A stretch of 10,922 nt of DNA from JABWAJ01 sp046153985 (GCA_046153985.1 JBJXFD010000664.1:1-10922), one strand, 5' to 3'. Numbered from the stretch's first letter, positions 1-7,250 are shown. Translations and numbers: made by a program. The notes: generated by a model not told the origin, from the letters alone.

Positions 1-1
1 G

Positions 2-37
2 GAACGCGGACGACGCTGCGAACGCGGACAACGCGGA
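2..37. repeat. 18-base imperfect tandem duplication, GC-rich
   Basis: GAACGCGGAC occurs at 2-11 and again at 20-29. The two 18-base units then diverge (GACGCTGC after the first, AACGCGGA after the second). The sequence is cut by the window edge, so more units may lie to the left. No function is visible. Confidence 0.55.
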
Positions 38-39
38 AG

Positions 40-64
40 AAAATGCTGTGTTCCACAGCGTTTT
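40..64. terminator. Possible bidirectional terminator hairpin
   Basis: AAAATGCTGTG at 40-50 pairs with CACAGCGTTTT at 54-64 around a 3-base loop, with one G-T pair. The A-run on the left and T-run on the right would give a U-tract in either direction. It could end a gene lying left of the window, but that gene is not visible, so the role is inferred from shape only. Confidence 0.4.
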
Positions 65-90
65 AGACAGCAAAGGGTAAAACCCGAAAA

Positions 91-149
91 ATAGGACACG
101 CGAGGCGGAGCTTCGACTTCGCTCAGCTACCGCAATCGCGCGAGCGGAG
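91..149 (+). repeat. Structured intergenic repeat, copy A
   Basis: This stretch matches the reverse complement of 7190-7244 with only a handful of differences. The core is a hairpin: GCGG-AGCT, loop TCGACTTCGCTC, then AGCT-A-CCGC, flanked by outer CGCG blocks that can also pair. The loop is identical in both copies, while one base pair of the stem is changed on both sides (G-C here, A-T in copy B). It carries no reading frame. It behaves like a dispersed palindromic element of the REP/MITE kind, but no transposase or target duplication is visible. Confidence 0.7.
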
Positions 150-158
150 TCTTTTTCA

Positions 159-182
159 CACAACGGCACAACGACCACAACG
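159..182. repeat. Three CACAACG repeats
   Basis: CACAACG occurs at 159-165, 167-173 and 176-182, spaced 8 and 9 bases apart. It resembles the ACAACGCGG wording at 29-36. No role is apparent. Confidence 0.45.
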
Positions 183-281
183 ATCCAACCTCCCTTTTTT
201 TGCCCCGCCTTTGTTGAAACCCTAAAGCACACGGTGTTTGTCTTATCAATTTGACAACCAATATCTTGTGTGTGGTCATTT

Positions 282-321
282 TCAAATCCTCAAATCCTCA
301 AATCTTCAAATCCTCAAATCT
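282..321. repeat. Octanucleotide tandem repeat, five units
   Basis: Five back-to-back 8-base units read TCAAATCC, TCAAATCC, TCAAATCT, TCAAATCC, TCAAATCT. The array lies about 190 bases upstream of the promoter proposed for the TonB-receptor-like gene. Arrays of this kind can change copy number by strand slippage, but this one is outside any supported coding frame and too far upstream to sit inside the core promoter. Confidence 0.8.
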
Positions 322-507
322 TTTCCCCTTTTACTTTACCAATCTTTCCCCACTGCATAGTGGTATTCCCCCACTTTTGGCATCCTCTTTTTTAGCAATG
401 TTAGTATCCGCCGTTCGTCGAAACATAGTCCTACTGATCGGTTAAATGAACCTTTCGGTCTAAGTGTGGCTTCGAATTCGCCGGATGCGATGCAACTTGC
501 GTCCGTA

Positions 508-539
508 TTTGACATTGAGATGACATTTAATTATTTTTC
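508..539 (+). promoter_or_regulatory. Bacteroidota-type promoter of the TonB-receptor-like gene
   Basis: TTTG at 508-511 is followed after 20 bases by TATTTTTC at 532-539. This fits the Bacteroidota housekeeping pattern TTTG-N(17-23)-TAnnTTTG with one mismatch in the last base. Its end lies 13 bases before the ATG at 553, so the leader would be very short. Its position argues against a GTG start at 466, which would lie upstream of the promoter. Confidence 0.55.
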
Positions 540-552
540 AAACCCGACTGTG

Positions 553-3009
553 ATGTTACAAAAATTACTCCTGTCAGCAGCCCTGCTGGCATTGGGTCTG
601 TCCGTTGCGACAGCTCAAAAAATTAGCGGCAAGGCCTTGTTGCCAGACGGCAAACCTGCTGACTTTGCAACAGTAATGCTGATGAATGCCGCTGATTCCA
701 CCCTTGCAAAAGGCGCTGTTGCAGAACTGGACGGCGCTTACGAATTGCCCAACCCGAAAGCAGGCGAGTATTACCTACATATCAGCCTGATTGGCTATGA
801 TAAGTACTACAGCCCTGTTTTTAATTATAATGCGGGCGACCTGGCCCTCGACCCTGTCAAATTAGGCATCCAGGCAACGGAATTGAGTACGGTTACGGTT
901 GCTGCCAAAAAGCCGCTAATCGAAGTGAAAGCCGACCGCACCATCTTCAACGTGGAAGCGAGCATCACGGCAGCCGGCTCGAACGGCCTGGAACTACTGC
1001 GCAAAACTCCGGGGGTGGTCATTGACAACAATGAAAACATCCAATTGCGCGGCAAAAACGGCGTGGAAGTCTACCTCGACGGAAAGCGCTCGTACATGAG
1101 CCCGCAAGAATTGGCCAACCTGCTCAAAGGCATGAACGCCAGCGACATCGAAGCCATTGAAGTAATCACCAACCCTTCCGCTAAGTTTGACGCATCTGGT
1201 AATGCCGGTATCGTCAATATTCGCCTCAAGAAAAACAAAAACTTCGGTACCAACGGCTCTGTCAACCTCAGCGGCGCGTACGGCGAAGGCCCGAAAGCCA
1301 ATGCTTCCCTGAACCTGAACCACCGCAATAAGTCGGTGAATATTTTCGGAAACGCAAGCGGCGGCTATGACGAATGGTACAACAGTATGAATTTGTACCG
1401 CATTCAGAACGATAAAGTGTTCGATCAGCGCCAGAAACAAGTGAGCGAAGGCAGTCCGTTTAATGCGAAAATCGGCGCCGACCTTTCGGTGGGTACGAAG
1501 CATACCTTCGGCGTGCTGGCAAACCTCAATACCAATTTCATGAATCGTTCGTGGGACAGCAATAGCCGGACTTTGATTTCACCGGCAGCAACGCCCTCCG
1601 CCATTGATTCAATCCTGATTGCGTCCAATTTGATTAGCGGAAACAATACCAACGCGAACTTTAACTTCAACTACCGTTTTGCGGACACGCTGGGCAATGA
1701 GTTTACTTTCGACGTAGACCGCGGTTTTTTCCGATCGACAAACGAAAGTTTCCAACCCAATTTTTACAAAAATGCCGATGAAAGCGAAATGCTCTCCATG
1801 CGCGCTTTTGCAACCGACACGCCTTCTGACATTGACATCTGGACAGTGAAGGGCGACTACGAGCGCAAATTGGGCAAGCAAAAAGCGACCACCCTCGGCG
1901 TGGGCTTCAAAATCGCGAATGTGAAAACCGACAACACGTTCGACTTTTTCAATGTAGTTGACGATCAAAACGTACGCGACATCGAACAAAGCAACAATTT
2001 TACGTACACCGAGCGGGTTAATGCAGGGTATGTCAACTTCTTTACGCCGCTTTCCGCAAAATGGTCTGTTCAAGCCGGTCTGCGGATGGAAAATACGCAT
2101 TCGATTGGCGACCTCGAACGCGATCCATCCATTCCGGCAAAACCGGAAGATTATGTGGAACGCGATTACATTGACTGGTTTCCGAGTGCAGCCCTGACGT
2201 ACCAACTCCACCCGATGCACACGCTGAACGTGACCTATAGCCGTCGGATTGACCGCCCGAGCTACCAGGATTTGAACCCGTTTGAGTGGCGCTTGGACGA
2301 GTTGACGTTCCGCAAAGGCAGCCCTTTCCTTAAGCCGCAGTACGCCGACAGCTACGAATTGAAATATACCGCCATGCAAATGGCAACCTTGAGTGTGAAT
2401 TATTCCCGCACGACGGATTTGATCACAGACATCGTAGAATTTGATGCGAGCCAACCGAACAGAAGCTTCATCAACTACCGCAACTTAGCTTCGCAGGACA
2501 ACTACGCCATCAGCTTAGCCAGCCCAACGCCCATCAAAAAATGGTGGAATGGCTACGTGAACGTCACGATGTACAAATCCATTTACAAGGCCAATTTTCC
2601 GGAATACCAGTTTGAAGCAGAAACGCCGATCGCCTGGAATTTTTACGCCGAGCAGACCTTCACTTTGCCGAAAGGCTTTACCTATGAAATCTCGGGTTGG
2701 TTCAACTCCGCATCCATCTGGGGCGGAAGCTGGTTGAGCGAGCCGCAGGGATCTTTGGACATGGGTATTCAACGGGGCGTATTGAAAGGACAAGGCACCC
2801 TGAAACTGAGCATAACTGACATCCTGATGACGGCCCCTTGGCGCAGCTACAGCGACGCCATCCCGGGCTTGATTATCAGAGGTTCGGGCGCCTGGGAATC
2901 GCGTCAGATCAAGCTGAACTTTAACTACCGCTTTGGCAACCAGAACGTGAAAGGTGCACGTCGCCGGGCAACGGGTCTGGAAGACGAAAGCAAGCGTGTG
3001 AAAAACTAG
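553..3009 (+). CDS. TonB-dependent-receptor-like outer membrane beta-barrel protein
   Basis: An 818-residue outer membrane protein of the type often annotated as outer membrane beta-barrel family protein (OMP_b-brl_3). Residues 1-21 form a signal peptide ending ATA before Gln. Residues about 22-105 look like a carboxypeptidase-regulatory-like Ig fold (ISGKALLPDGKPADFATV, then DGAYELPNPKAGEYYLHISL). A plug-like domain follows at about 110-235, with PGVVIDNNENIQLRGKNG, YLDGKR and IEVITNPSAKFDASGNAG. The remainder is a long barrel rich in alternating aromatic and polar residues, including the segment SRRIDRPSYQDLNPFEWR. The C-terminal tail has the TGLEDE-type ending common in this family. I chose the ATG at 553 because it opens directly on the signal peptide; the in-frame GTG at 466 would add 29 residues in front of it and lies upstream of the promoter. 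No SusD-like partner adjoins it, so a glycan-uptake role is not supported. The ligand is unknown. Confidence 0.93.
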   Translation: MLQKLLLSAALLALGLSVATAQKISGKALLPDGKPADFATVMLMNAADSTLAKGAVAELDGAYELPNPKAGEYYLHISLIGYDKYYSPVFNYNAGDLALDPVKLGIQATELSTVTVAAKKPLIEVKADRTIFNVEASITAAGSNGLELLRKTPGVVIDNNENIQLRGKNGVEVYLDGKRSYMSPQELANLLKGMNASDIEAIEVITNPSAKFDASGNAGIVNIRLKKNKNFGTNGSVNLSGAYGEGPKANASLNLNHRNKSVNIFGNASGGYDEWYNSMNLYRIQNDKVFDQRQKQVSEGSPFNAKIGADLSVGTKHTFGVLANLNTNFMNRSWDSNSRTLISPAATPSAIDSILIASNLISGNNTNANFNFNYRFADTLGNEFTFDVDRGFFRSTNESFQPNFYKNADESEMLSMRAFATDTPSDIDIWTVKGDYERKLGKQKATTLGVGFKIANVKTDNTFDFFNVVDDQNVRDIEQSNNFTYTERVNAGYVNFFTPLSAKWSVQAGLRMENTHSIGDLERDPSIPAKPEDYVERDYIDWFPSAALTYQLHPMHTLNVTYSRRIDRPSYQDLNPFEWRLDELTFRKGSPFLKPQYADSYELKYTAMQMATLSVNYSRTTDLITDIVEFDASQPNRSFINYRNLASQDNYAISLASPTPIKKWWNGYVNVTMYKSIYKANFPEYQFEAETPIAWNFYAEQTFTLPKGFTYEISGWFNSASIWGGSWLSEPQGSLDMGIQRGVLKGQGTLKLSITDILMTAPWRSYSDAIPGLIIRGSGAWESRQIKLNFNYRFGNQNVKGARRRATGLEDESKRVKN

Positions 3010-3030
3010 ATCAGATTCATATATTTAGCA

Positions 3031-3071
3031 CATGAGTCATCCCGAGTTTTCGGGATGGCTCATGTCTTTTT
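3031..3071 (+). terminator. Strong intrinsic terminator after the TonB-receptor-like gene
   Basis: CATGAGTCATCCCGA at 3031-3045 pairs with TCGGGATGGCTCATG at 3050-3064 over 15 positions with a single G-T wobble. The loop is GTTT, and TCTTTTT follows the stem. It lies 22 bases after the stop codon and separates this gene from the convergent small gene that ends at 3095. Confidence 0.9.
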
Positions 3072-3094
3072 AGGTAGATCACTCCGGGAAAACG

Positions 3095-3436
3095 CTACTC
3101 CTTTCCTCCCGTCAAGTCTTCGACACTGGCCTGAGGCGCGGTGGTCATTACCGACTGGATGCCGTTTTCCATGGTCGCTTTTGAAGCGTACATCTGGCTG
3201 GAACCGACGATTTGTTTGTTGGCGGCCAGCAAATTGAAGTGGAACTTTCCGTTGGCGGCTTCTTTGCGTTCGAAGTTGGCATCGCTGGCTGCGTTGGTTT
3301 TTACGGATTCCACGCCGTTTTTACAGCTGGCTTTGCTGGCATAAGCCTGGCTGGACAGAATGATCTGACCATTGCCGGCTTTGAGCCGGAAGTAGAATTT
3401 GTCGCTCGTTTCGCTTTGAAAAATCTCAAACTTCAT
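3095..3436 (-). CDS. YegP/DUF1508 family small protein
   Basis: A 113-residue protein made of two copies of the DUF1508 repeat. Repeat 1 spans about residues 13-49 (KFYFRLKAGNGQIILSSQAY, then ASK, NG, ESV). Repeat 2 spans about 64-100 (KFHFNLLAANKQIVGSSQMY, then ASK, NG, QSV). The spacing, the SSQxYxSK motif and the NGxxSV motif match the family, which includes E. coli YegP. The two-repeat architecture and length of about 110 residues are normal for it. There is no signal peptide, so it should be cytoplasmic. The biochemical role is unknown. I start at the ATG at 3436; an upstream in-frame start near 3499 would add 21 poorly conserved residues. It is transcribed alone, convergent with the barrel gene to its left and divergent from the one to its right. 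Confidence 0.88.
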   Translation of the reverse strand: MKFEIFQSETSDKFYFRLKAGNGQIILSSQAYASKASCKNGVESVKTNAASDANFERKEAANGKFHFNLLAANKQIVGSSQMYASKATMENGIQSVMTTAPQASVEDLTGGKE

Positions 3437-3590
3437 CCTAAACAGGTTTTTGATGAATAATAATAAAGTGTTTGCCGATAACTGCGTTATGCCAGGCAAA
3501 TTTCATTGATGCCTGAAAAATGGCCGTCTGGCTGCTCTACATGTAAGAGCATCGCATAAAAATAGGCAAAGGTCGAAGAATGTCAAATGT

Positions 3591-3624
3591 TTTGTGCGCA
3601 TAATGTGTGAACCCCTTATTTTTG
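3591..3624 (+). promoter_or_regulatory. Bacteroidota-type promoter of the small barrel gene
   Basis: TATTTTTG at 3617-3624 is a perfect TAnnTTTG box, and TTTG at 3591-3594 lies 22 bases upstream. The ATG follows 16 bases after the box, much as in the gene at 553. A near-palindrome, GCTCTACATGTAAGAGC at 3534-3550, lies just upstream in the divergent spacer and could be an operator, but nothing beyond symmetry supports that. Confidence 0.65.
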
Positions 3625-3640
3625 TAAGAAAATTACCCGT

Positions 3641-4387
3641 ATGAAATACCTGAATTTTTGCTTGCTTTTTTTGCTTGCGACCTCTGTTGCCAAGGCTCAG
3701 GAGACGGATAGCAGCAACCCCTGGCGCGTTTACCTGAACGGCAACTTCCAGTTGGGGATTCCCCAGCAGGATTTCAAAGAAAACCTCGACCGGATCGGCA
3801 TCGGTGGCGGCGGACTCTTGTTGTTCCAACTCGGCGAATTGCCGCTGTACGCCGGAGCTGAATTTTCCGGAATGTCTTACGACCGCGAATCCATTGATTA
3901 CACCGTTAATGTCGGCGGCTTTTTGAGAGATTACGAACTGCGCACCAGCAACAGCATTTTTATGATGCACGGTATGTTGCGCATCCAACCCAATATCAAC
4001 GGCCCGGTTCGGCCTTACCTCGATGGCATGGTGGGAACCAAAAACCTGTTCACCCGTACCCGCCTCATTGAAGATGACAACGACGGCGATCCGGATAATA
4101 ATGACGAAGAAAGTCGCATAGAAACCGGCGACTGGGCTTTCAGCTATGGCGGCGCATTGGGCATCCAATTTGATATTTCACGCTCCCAGGGCATTTTGCT
4201 TGACCTGCGTTGTGCTTTCCTGCCTGGCGCAAATGCCAGCTACTTAGTGCGCAAACCCGGCGACAATGTCAACTACGACGAACCCATTGACGCGTTTGAG
4301 GAAAAATCCTCTCCCACGACGTTGCTGATGCCGCAAATCGGACTCACATTTTTGTTGAGCAACTTCTCAGACAGTGACAATTATTAA
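3641..4387 (+). CDS. Outer membrane beta-barrel protein with acidic DxD loop
   Basis: A 248-residue exported protein. Residues 1-19 are a signal peptide (MKYLNFCLLFLLATSVAKA, then Gln-Glu). The rest alternates polar and hydrophobic residues in short strands typical of an 8-10-stranded barrel (LYAGAEFSGMSY, FSYGGALGIQF, LMPQIGLTFLL). The run at residues 144-157, DDNDGDPDNND with flanking acids, resembles the calcium-binding DxDxDGxxD loops of thrombospondin type 3 repeats and would sit in an extracellular loop; calcium binding is inference. The barrel seems to finish at GLTFLLSNF, and a short SDSDNY tail follows. Immediately after the stop, in the same frame, begins a metallo-beta-lactamase fragment, so the last few codons may have been altered by the event that left it there. 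No specific family or ligand is recognised. Confidence 0.82.
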   Translation: MKYLNFCLLFLLATSVAKAQETDSSNPWRVYLNGNFQLGIPQQDFKENLDRIGIGGGGLLLFQLGELPLYAGAEFSGMSYDRESIDYTVNVGGFLRDYELRTSNSIFMMHGMLRIQPNINGPVRPYLDGMVGTKNLFTRTRLIEDDNDGDPDNNDEESRIETGDWAFSYGGALGIQFDISRSQGILLDLRCAFLPGANASYLVRKPGDNVNYDEPIDAFEEKSSPTTLLMPQIGLTFLLSNFSDSDNY

Positions 4388-4594
4388 AAGGTCTTGTACG
4401 GAGGGTGTTTTGTAAAAAGCACAGAAAGTGATGGCTTGGGCAATATTGCCGATGCAATGCTGGACGAATGGGAAACTTCGATCCGGCGGGTTATGAAGGC
4501 TTGTCGCAAACGGAAATACGTCATTCCCGGACACGGGGGATGGGCCAGCAACAAAGGATTAAAGCACACTTTAAGGTTGTTGCGGAAGCAATAA
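4388..4594 (+). pseudogene. 3' remnant of a subclass B1 metallo-beta-lactamase gene
   Basis: From 4388 an open frame of 68 codons reads KVLYGGCFVKSTE, then LGNIADA, DEW, YVIPGHGGW, then KHT and LRLL before TAA. This matches the C-terminal third of subclass B1 metallo-beta-lactamases such as BcII, CcrA and BlaB. It includes the GGC motif with the Cys zinc ligand (Cys221 in standard numbering) and the PGHG motif with the His zinc ligand (His263). The HxHxDH motif and the remaining zinc ligands, about two thirds of the enzyme, are absent upstream, where the preceding barrel gene occupies the same frame. The fragment has no start codon of its own at its beginning, so it cannot encode an active enzyme. 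The frame is still open, which suggests a fairly recent deletion or recombination. Confidence 0.82.
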
Positions 4595-4596
4595 GC

Positions 4597-4623
4597 GTTT
4601 GTTCGGAGATTTCCCGAACAAGC
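4597..4623 (+). terminator. Hairpin after the metallo-beta-lactamase remnant
   Basis: GTTTGTTCGG at 4597-4606 can pair with CCGAACAAGC at 4614-4623 (10 pairs, one G-T). It starts 2 bases after the remnant's stop codon, the usual place for a terminator, but no T-run follows. A second small stem, GGAAAT/ATTTCC, lies at 4630-4648. It may be the surviving terminator of the lost gene. Confidence 0.35.
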
Positions 4624-4673
4624 TCTAAAGGAAATGTTGAAAATTTCCCTGTTTCCCGTATGTCCGAAAAACG

Positions 4674-4681
4674 TAGCTTTG
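4674..4681 (+). promoter_or_regulatory. Bacteroidota-type -7 box of the PBP gene
   Basis: TAGCTTTG is a perfect TAnnTTTG box. A weak partner, TTTC at 4652-4655, lies 18 bases upstream. The predicted transcript would start near 4688 and give a leader of about 40 bases before the ATG at 4727. It implies that the PBP is transcribed independently of the barrel gene and remnant upstream. Confidence 0.55.
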
Positions 4682-4726
4682 CGTTAGAAAGCATTGCAGT
4701 ATTCAATCCAATCTTCACCCTCTTTT

Positions 4727-7138
4727 ATGAAGTGGCAACAGCAACTAAAAGTAGCAGGACAAAAAACACGCGCAGCATGGGGATACGTCTGGGGGCCGTG
4801 GCGGCGTTTTGAGCAAAAATGGCCGCGGCTGTCAAAATGGATTGCCTGGCCAACACGGGCATTTAGCGTTTTAGTCGCTTTGCTCATCTTGTTTTGGATG
4901 GGCATTGCGCTATCTGTGCCTTCTGTGCGCGAACTGCGCGAGGTGCAAACCCAGATTGCTTCCGAAATTTATTCTGCGGACGGCGTGCTGTTGGGAAGGT
5001 ATTTCAACCAGTACCGCACCGTGGTCAAATACGAAGATATCCCGAAACACACCATCCAGGCTTTGGTGGCTACGGAAGACGAACGCTTCTTCAGGCACAA
5101 AGGCATAGACTACCGCAGTTGGGGCCGGGTACTTTTCCGCACCATTTTGCGCCGGGATGATTCCGGCGGCGGAGGCAGTACCATCAGCCAACAATTGGCT
5201 AAGAACCTTTTTCAGCGCAAAAACTATATGGTGCTTTCTCTGCCCATCAACAAAATCAGTGAAATCATTACCGCCCGCCGGCTCGAGCGCGCCTACAATA
5301 AAGAACAATTGCTGGCGCTGTACCTGAATACCGTGCCATTCAGCGAAAATATTTACGGGCTTGATGTTGCTTCCCGGCGCTTTTTCAGCAAAGCTCCGGC
5401 TGAGTTGACGATTGAAGAAGGCGCCACGTTGATCGGGTCCCTGAAGGCGACCTCAACGTATAACCCCGCCAAAGCACCGGATCGAACCAAACAACGCCGC
5501 AACGTAGTGCTTTCGCAAATGCTGAAAAACAACTACCTCAGCAAACCCCTTTGCGATTCTTTGCAGCAATTGCCTTTGGTCACCAATTACAACCCGGTGG
5601 TCAACAACCAGGGCGTTGCGCCGTATTTCCGGGAATTTGTTCGCCAGGAAGCGCTGCAATTGCTGTCGGAAATGCGCAAGCCCAATGGCGATCCTTACGA
5701 TCTTTATAAAGATGGTCTGAAAATCCATACCACCCTGAATTCTGACATTCAGCGCATTGCGGAAGAAGCGGTGAAAGAACAAATGAGCCAGTTGCAAAGC
5801 ACGTTCGACCGCCACTGGCGCGGCCAGAAACCCTGGGGAGACGACGCCGTAATTGACCAGGCCATGCGGGCATCGAAGCGCTACAAACAACACGTGGAAG
5901 AAGGCCTGTCCGAGGCTGAGATCCTGGCAAAATTTGAAGAAAAAATCCCGATGACCATTTTTAGTTGGGAAGGAGACACCGAAGTGGAAATGAGTCCGTT
6001 AGATTCCGTCCGCTACCATTTTGCCTTGCTTCAGGTGGGTTTTATGGCGATGGAACCTTACACCGGTTATATCCGCGCCTGGGTTGGGGGCATTGACTAC
6101 GATCATTTTCAGTACGACCACGTCCGCGCACAGCGGCAAACCGGTTCCGTTTACAAACCCATTATATACGCACAGGCTTTGCGCAGCGGCATTCCCCCCT
6201 GCGAGCAATTGCCGAACCGCCTGACGGTTTATCACGAATACGCAAAAGGAGACTGGGCCATCAAAGACCCGCGCCGGGACGACCCGGATCCCCACATCAG
6301 CCCGGAAGGTAAAGACGAAGACGATTGGGTGCCGCAAAATTCCGACGGCAAATACGGCGGTTCCTACTCTATGCAGGGCGCGCTGACCAATTCTGTGAAT
6401 ACCATTTCCGTTTCACTCATCATGCGCACGGGCGTGCAGCCAGTGATTGACTTGTCGCGCCGTTTGGGCATTACCGGGGAAATTCCGGAAGAGCCTTCCA
6501 TCGCATTGGGCACTGCAGAAGTGTCGCTTTATGACATGGTTGGCGCGTTTGGCGCCATTGCCAGTCGAGGCCGGAAAACCAAACCAATCGTCATCAGCCG
6601 CATCGAAACGCACGACGGAAAAATATTGGCCCGTTTCGACCAGGGACAACCCGAGCAAATCCTGACCGAAACCCAGGCCGACATGGTGACACACATGCTC
6701 CAGTCGGTTGCCTCTTACGGCACTGCAAGCCGTCTGAAATGGAAATATGGATTGTATAACTATGCGATCGCCGGTAAAACCGGTACTACCCAAAACCAGG
6801 CAGATGGCTGGTTTATTGGCTTTACGCCAAATCTGGTTGCCGGCGCGTGGGTAGGGGGCGATTCTCCTTTGGTGCGTTTCCGCAATTTCGAGAATGGCCA
6901 GGGCGCAGCGACTGCCTTACCGGTTTGGGGATTTTTTATGAAAAAACTATTGGAAGACCCGGCTTTTGCGGCTTGGAAAGAGTCAAAATTCCCGGAGCTG
7001 CCGCCCGAGATTTCCCGCGAATTGGAATGTACCATGCGGATCAAATCAGCAGAAGAATTGATGGCTGATTCGCTGGCGGCGGATACGTTGCTGCCGATAG
7101 ATTTTCCGGCACTCGATTCAACGGATACGTTTTTTTGA
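4727..7138 (+). CDS. Class A penicillin-binding protein (PBP1A-like, glycosyltransferase/transpeptidase)
   Basis: An 803-residue bifunctional peptidoglycan synthase that polymerises lipid II into glycan strands and cross-links the stem peptides in the periplasm. A basic, Trp-rich cytoplasmic segment leads into one membrane helix at about residues 45-62. The GT51 domain (about 75-255) shows EDERFF at 117-122 with the catalytic Glu117, GGSTISQQLAKNLF at 149-162, and the RRLERAYNKEQLLALYLN block. The transpeptidase domain shows all three penicillin-binding motifs: SVYK with the acylated Ser474 and Lys477, SVN at 556-558, and KTGTT at 684-688. All expected catalytic residues are present, so it should be active and a beta-lactam target. 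Length is normal for Bacteroidota PBP1A. I use the ATG at 4727 rather than an upstream in-frame TTG at 4694, since family starts lie close before the basic segment. It stands alone, convergent with gldC. Confidence 0.96.
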   Translation: MKWQQQLKVAGQKTRAAWGYVWGPWRRFEQKWPRLSKWIAWPTRAFSVLVALLILFWMGIALSVPSVRELREVQTQIASEIYSADGVLLGRYFNQYRTVVKYEDIPKHTIQALVATEDERFFRHKGIDYRSWGRVLFRTILRRDDSGGGGSTISQQLAKNLFQRKNYMVLSLPINKISEIITARRLERAYNKEQLLALYLNTVPFSENIYGLDVASRRFFSKAPAELTIEEGATLIGSLKATSTYNPAKAPDRTKQRRNVVLSQMLKNNYLSKPLCDSLQQLPLVTNYNPVVNNQGVAPYFREFVRQEALQLLSEMRKPNGDPYDLYKDGLKIHTTLNSDIQRIAEEAVKEQMSQLQSTFDRHWRGQKPWGDDAVIDQAMRASKRYKQHVEEGLSEAEILAKFEEKIPMTIFSWEGDTEVEMSPLDSVRYHFALLQVGFMAMEPYTGYIRAWVGGIDYDHFQYDHVRAQRQTGSVYKPIIYAQALRSGIPPCEQLPNRLTVYHEYAKGDWAIKDPRRDDPDPHISPEGKDEDDWVPQNSDGKYGGSYSMQGALTNSVNTISVSLIMRTGVQPVIDLSRRLGITGEIPEEPSIALGTAEVSLYDMVGAFGAIASRGRKTKPIVISRIETHDGKILARFDQGQPEQILTETQADMVTHMLQSVASYGTASRLKWKYGLYNYAIAGKTGTTQNQADGWFIGFTPNLVAGAWVGGDSPLVRFRNFENGQGAATALPVWGFFMKKLLEDPAFAAWKESKFPELPPEISRELECTMRIKSAEELMADSLAADTLLPIDFPALDSTDTFF

Positions 7139-7189
7139 CAAGGTGAGGTAAGAGGCAAGTTTGTAAGAGGCAAAGCATTTGACGTTTTC

Positions 7190-7244
7190 TGCTCGCGCGT
7201 AGGCGGCAACTGAGCGAAGTCGAAGTTCCGCCTCGCGTGTACTA
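7190..7244 (-). repeat. Structured intergenic repeat, copy B
   Basis: Read on the minus strand this matches copy A at 91-149. The stem is GGCGG-AACT, the loop TCGACTTCGCTC, and the return arm AGTT-G-CCGCC, with outer CGCG blocks. Relative to copy A the inner stem pair has changed on both sides (A-T here, G-C there), and the bulged base before CCGC also differs (G here, A there). It lies in the 188-base spacer between the convergent PBP and gldC genes. Confidence 0.7.
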
Positions 7245-7250
7245 TTCCAC

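Larger units (their letters stand above)
1..507. other. Gene-free left region rich in short repeats
   Basis: No reading frame here looks like a real protein. The longest frame (about 251-445) is largely a translation of an 8-base tandem repeat and has no family resemblance. The stretch holds GC-rich direct repeats, a hairpin, one copy of a structured intergenic repeat, CACAACG repeats and an octanucleotide tandem array, each listed separately. The gene to its right has its own promoter at 508-539, so this region is best read as an intergenic spacer that has collected repeats. Whatever gene lies to the left ends before the window. Confidence 0.6.

Noticed and set aside
251..445. 64-residue open frame
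   Set aside because: It is largely a translation of the octanucleotide repeat (KSSNPQIFKSSN) and has no credible start or family.
466..552. GTG start that would lengthen the TonB-receptor-like protein by 29 residues
   Set aside because: It would place residues before a clear signal peptide and lies upstream of the promoter at 508-539.
1609..2454. 281-residue antisense open frame inside the receptor gene
   Set aside because: The sense strand has clear family features throughout; the antisense frame is low in credible motifs and is a shadow of codon bias.
3503..4168. 221-residue antisense open frame opposite the small barrel gene
   Set aside because: The sense strand has a signal peptide, a promoter and barrel strands; the antisense frame has none.
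4694..4726. TTG start for the PBP gene
   Set aside because: The ATG at 4727 gives the usual N-terminus of the family, and the extra 11 residues look like leader sequence.
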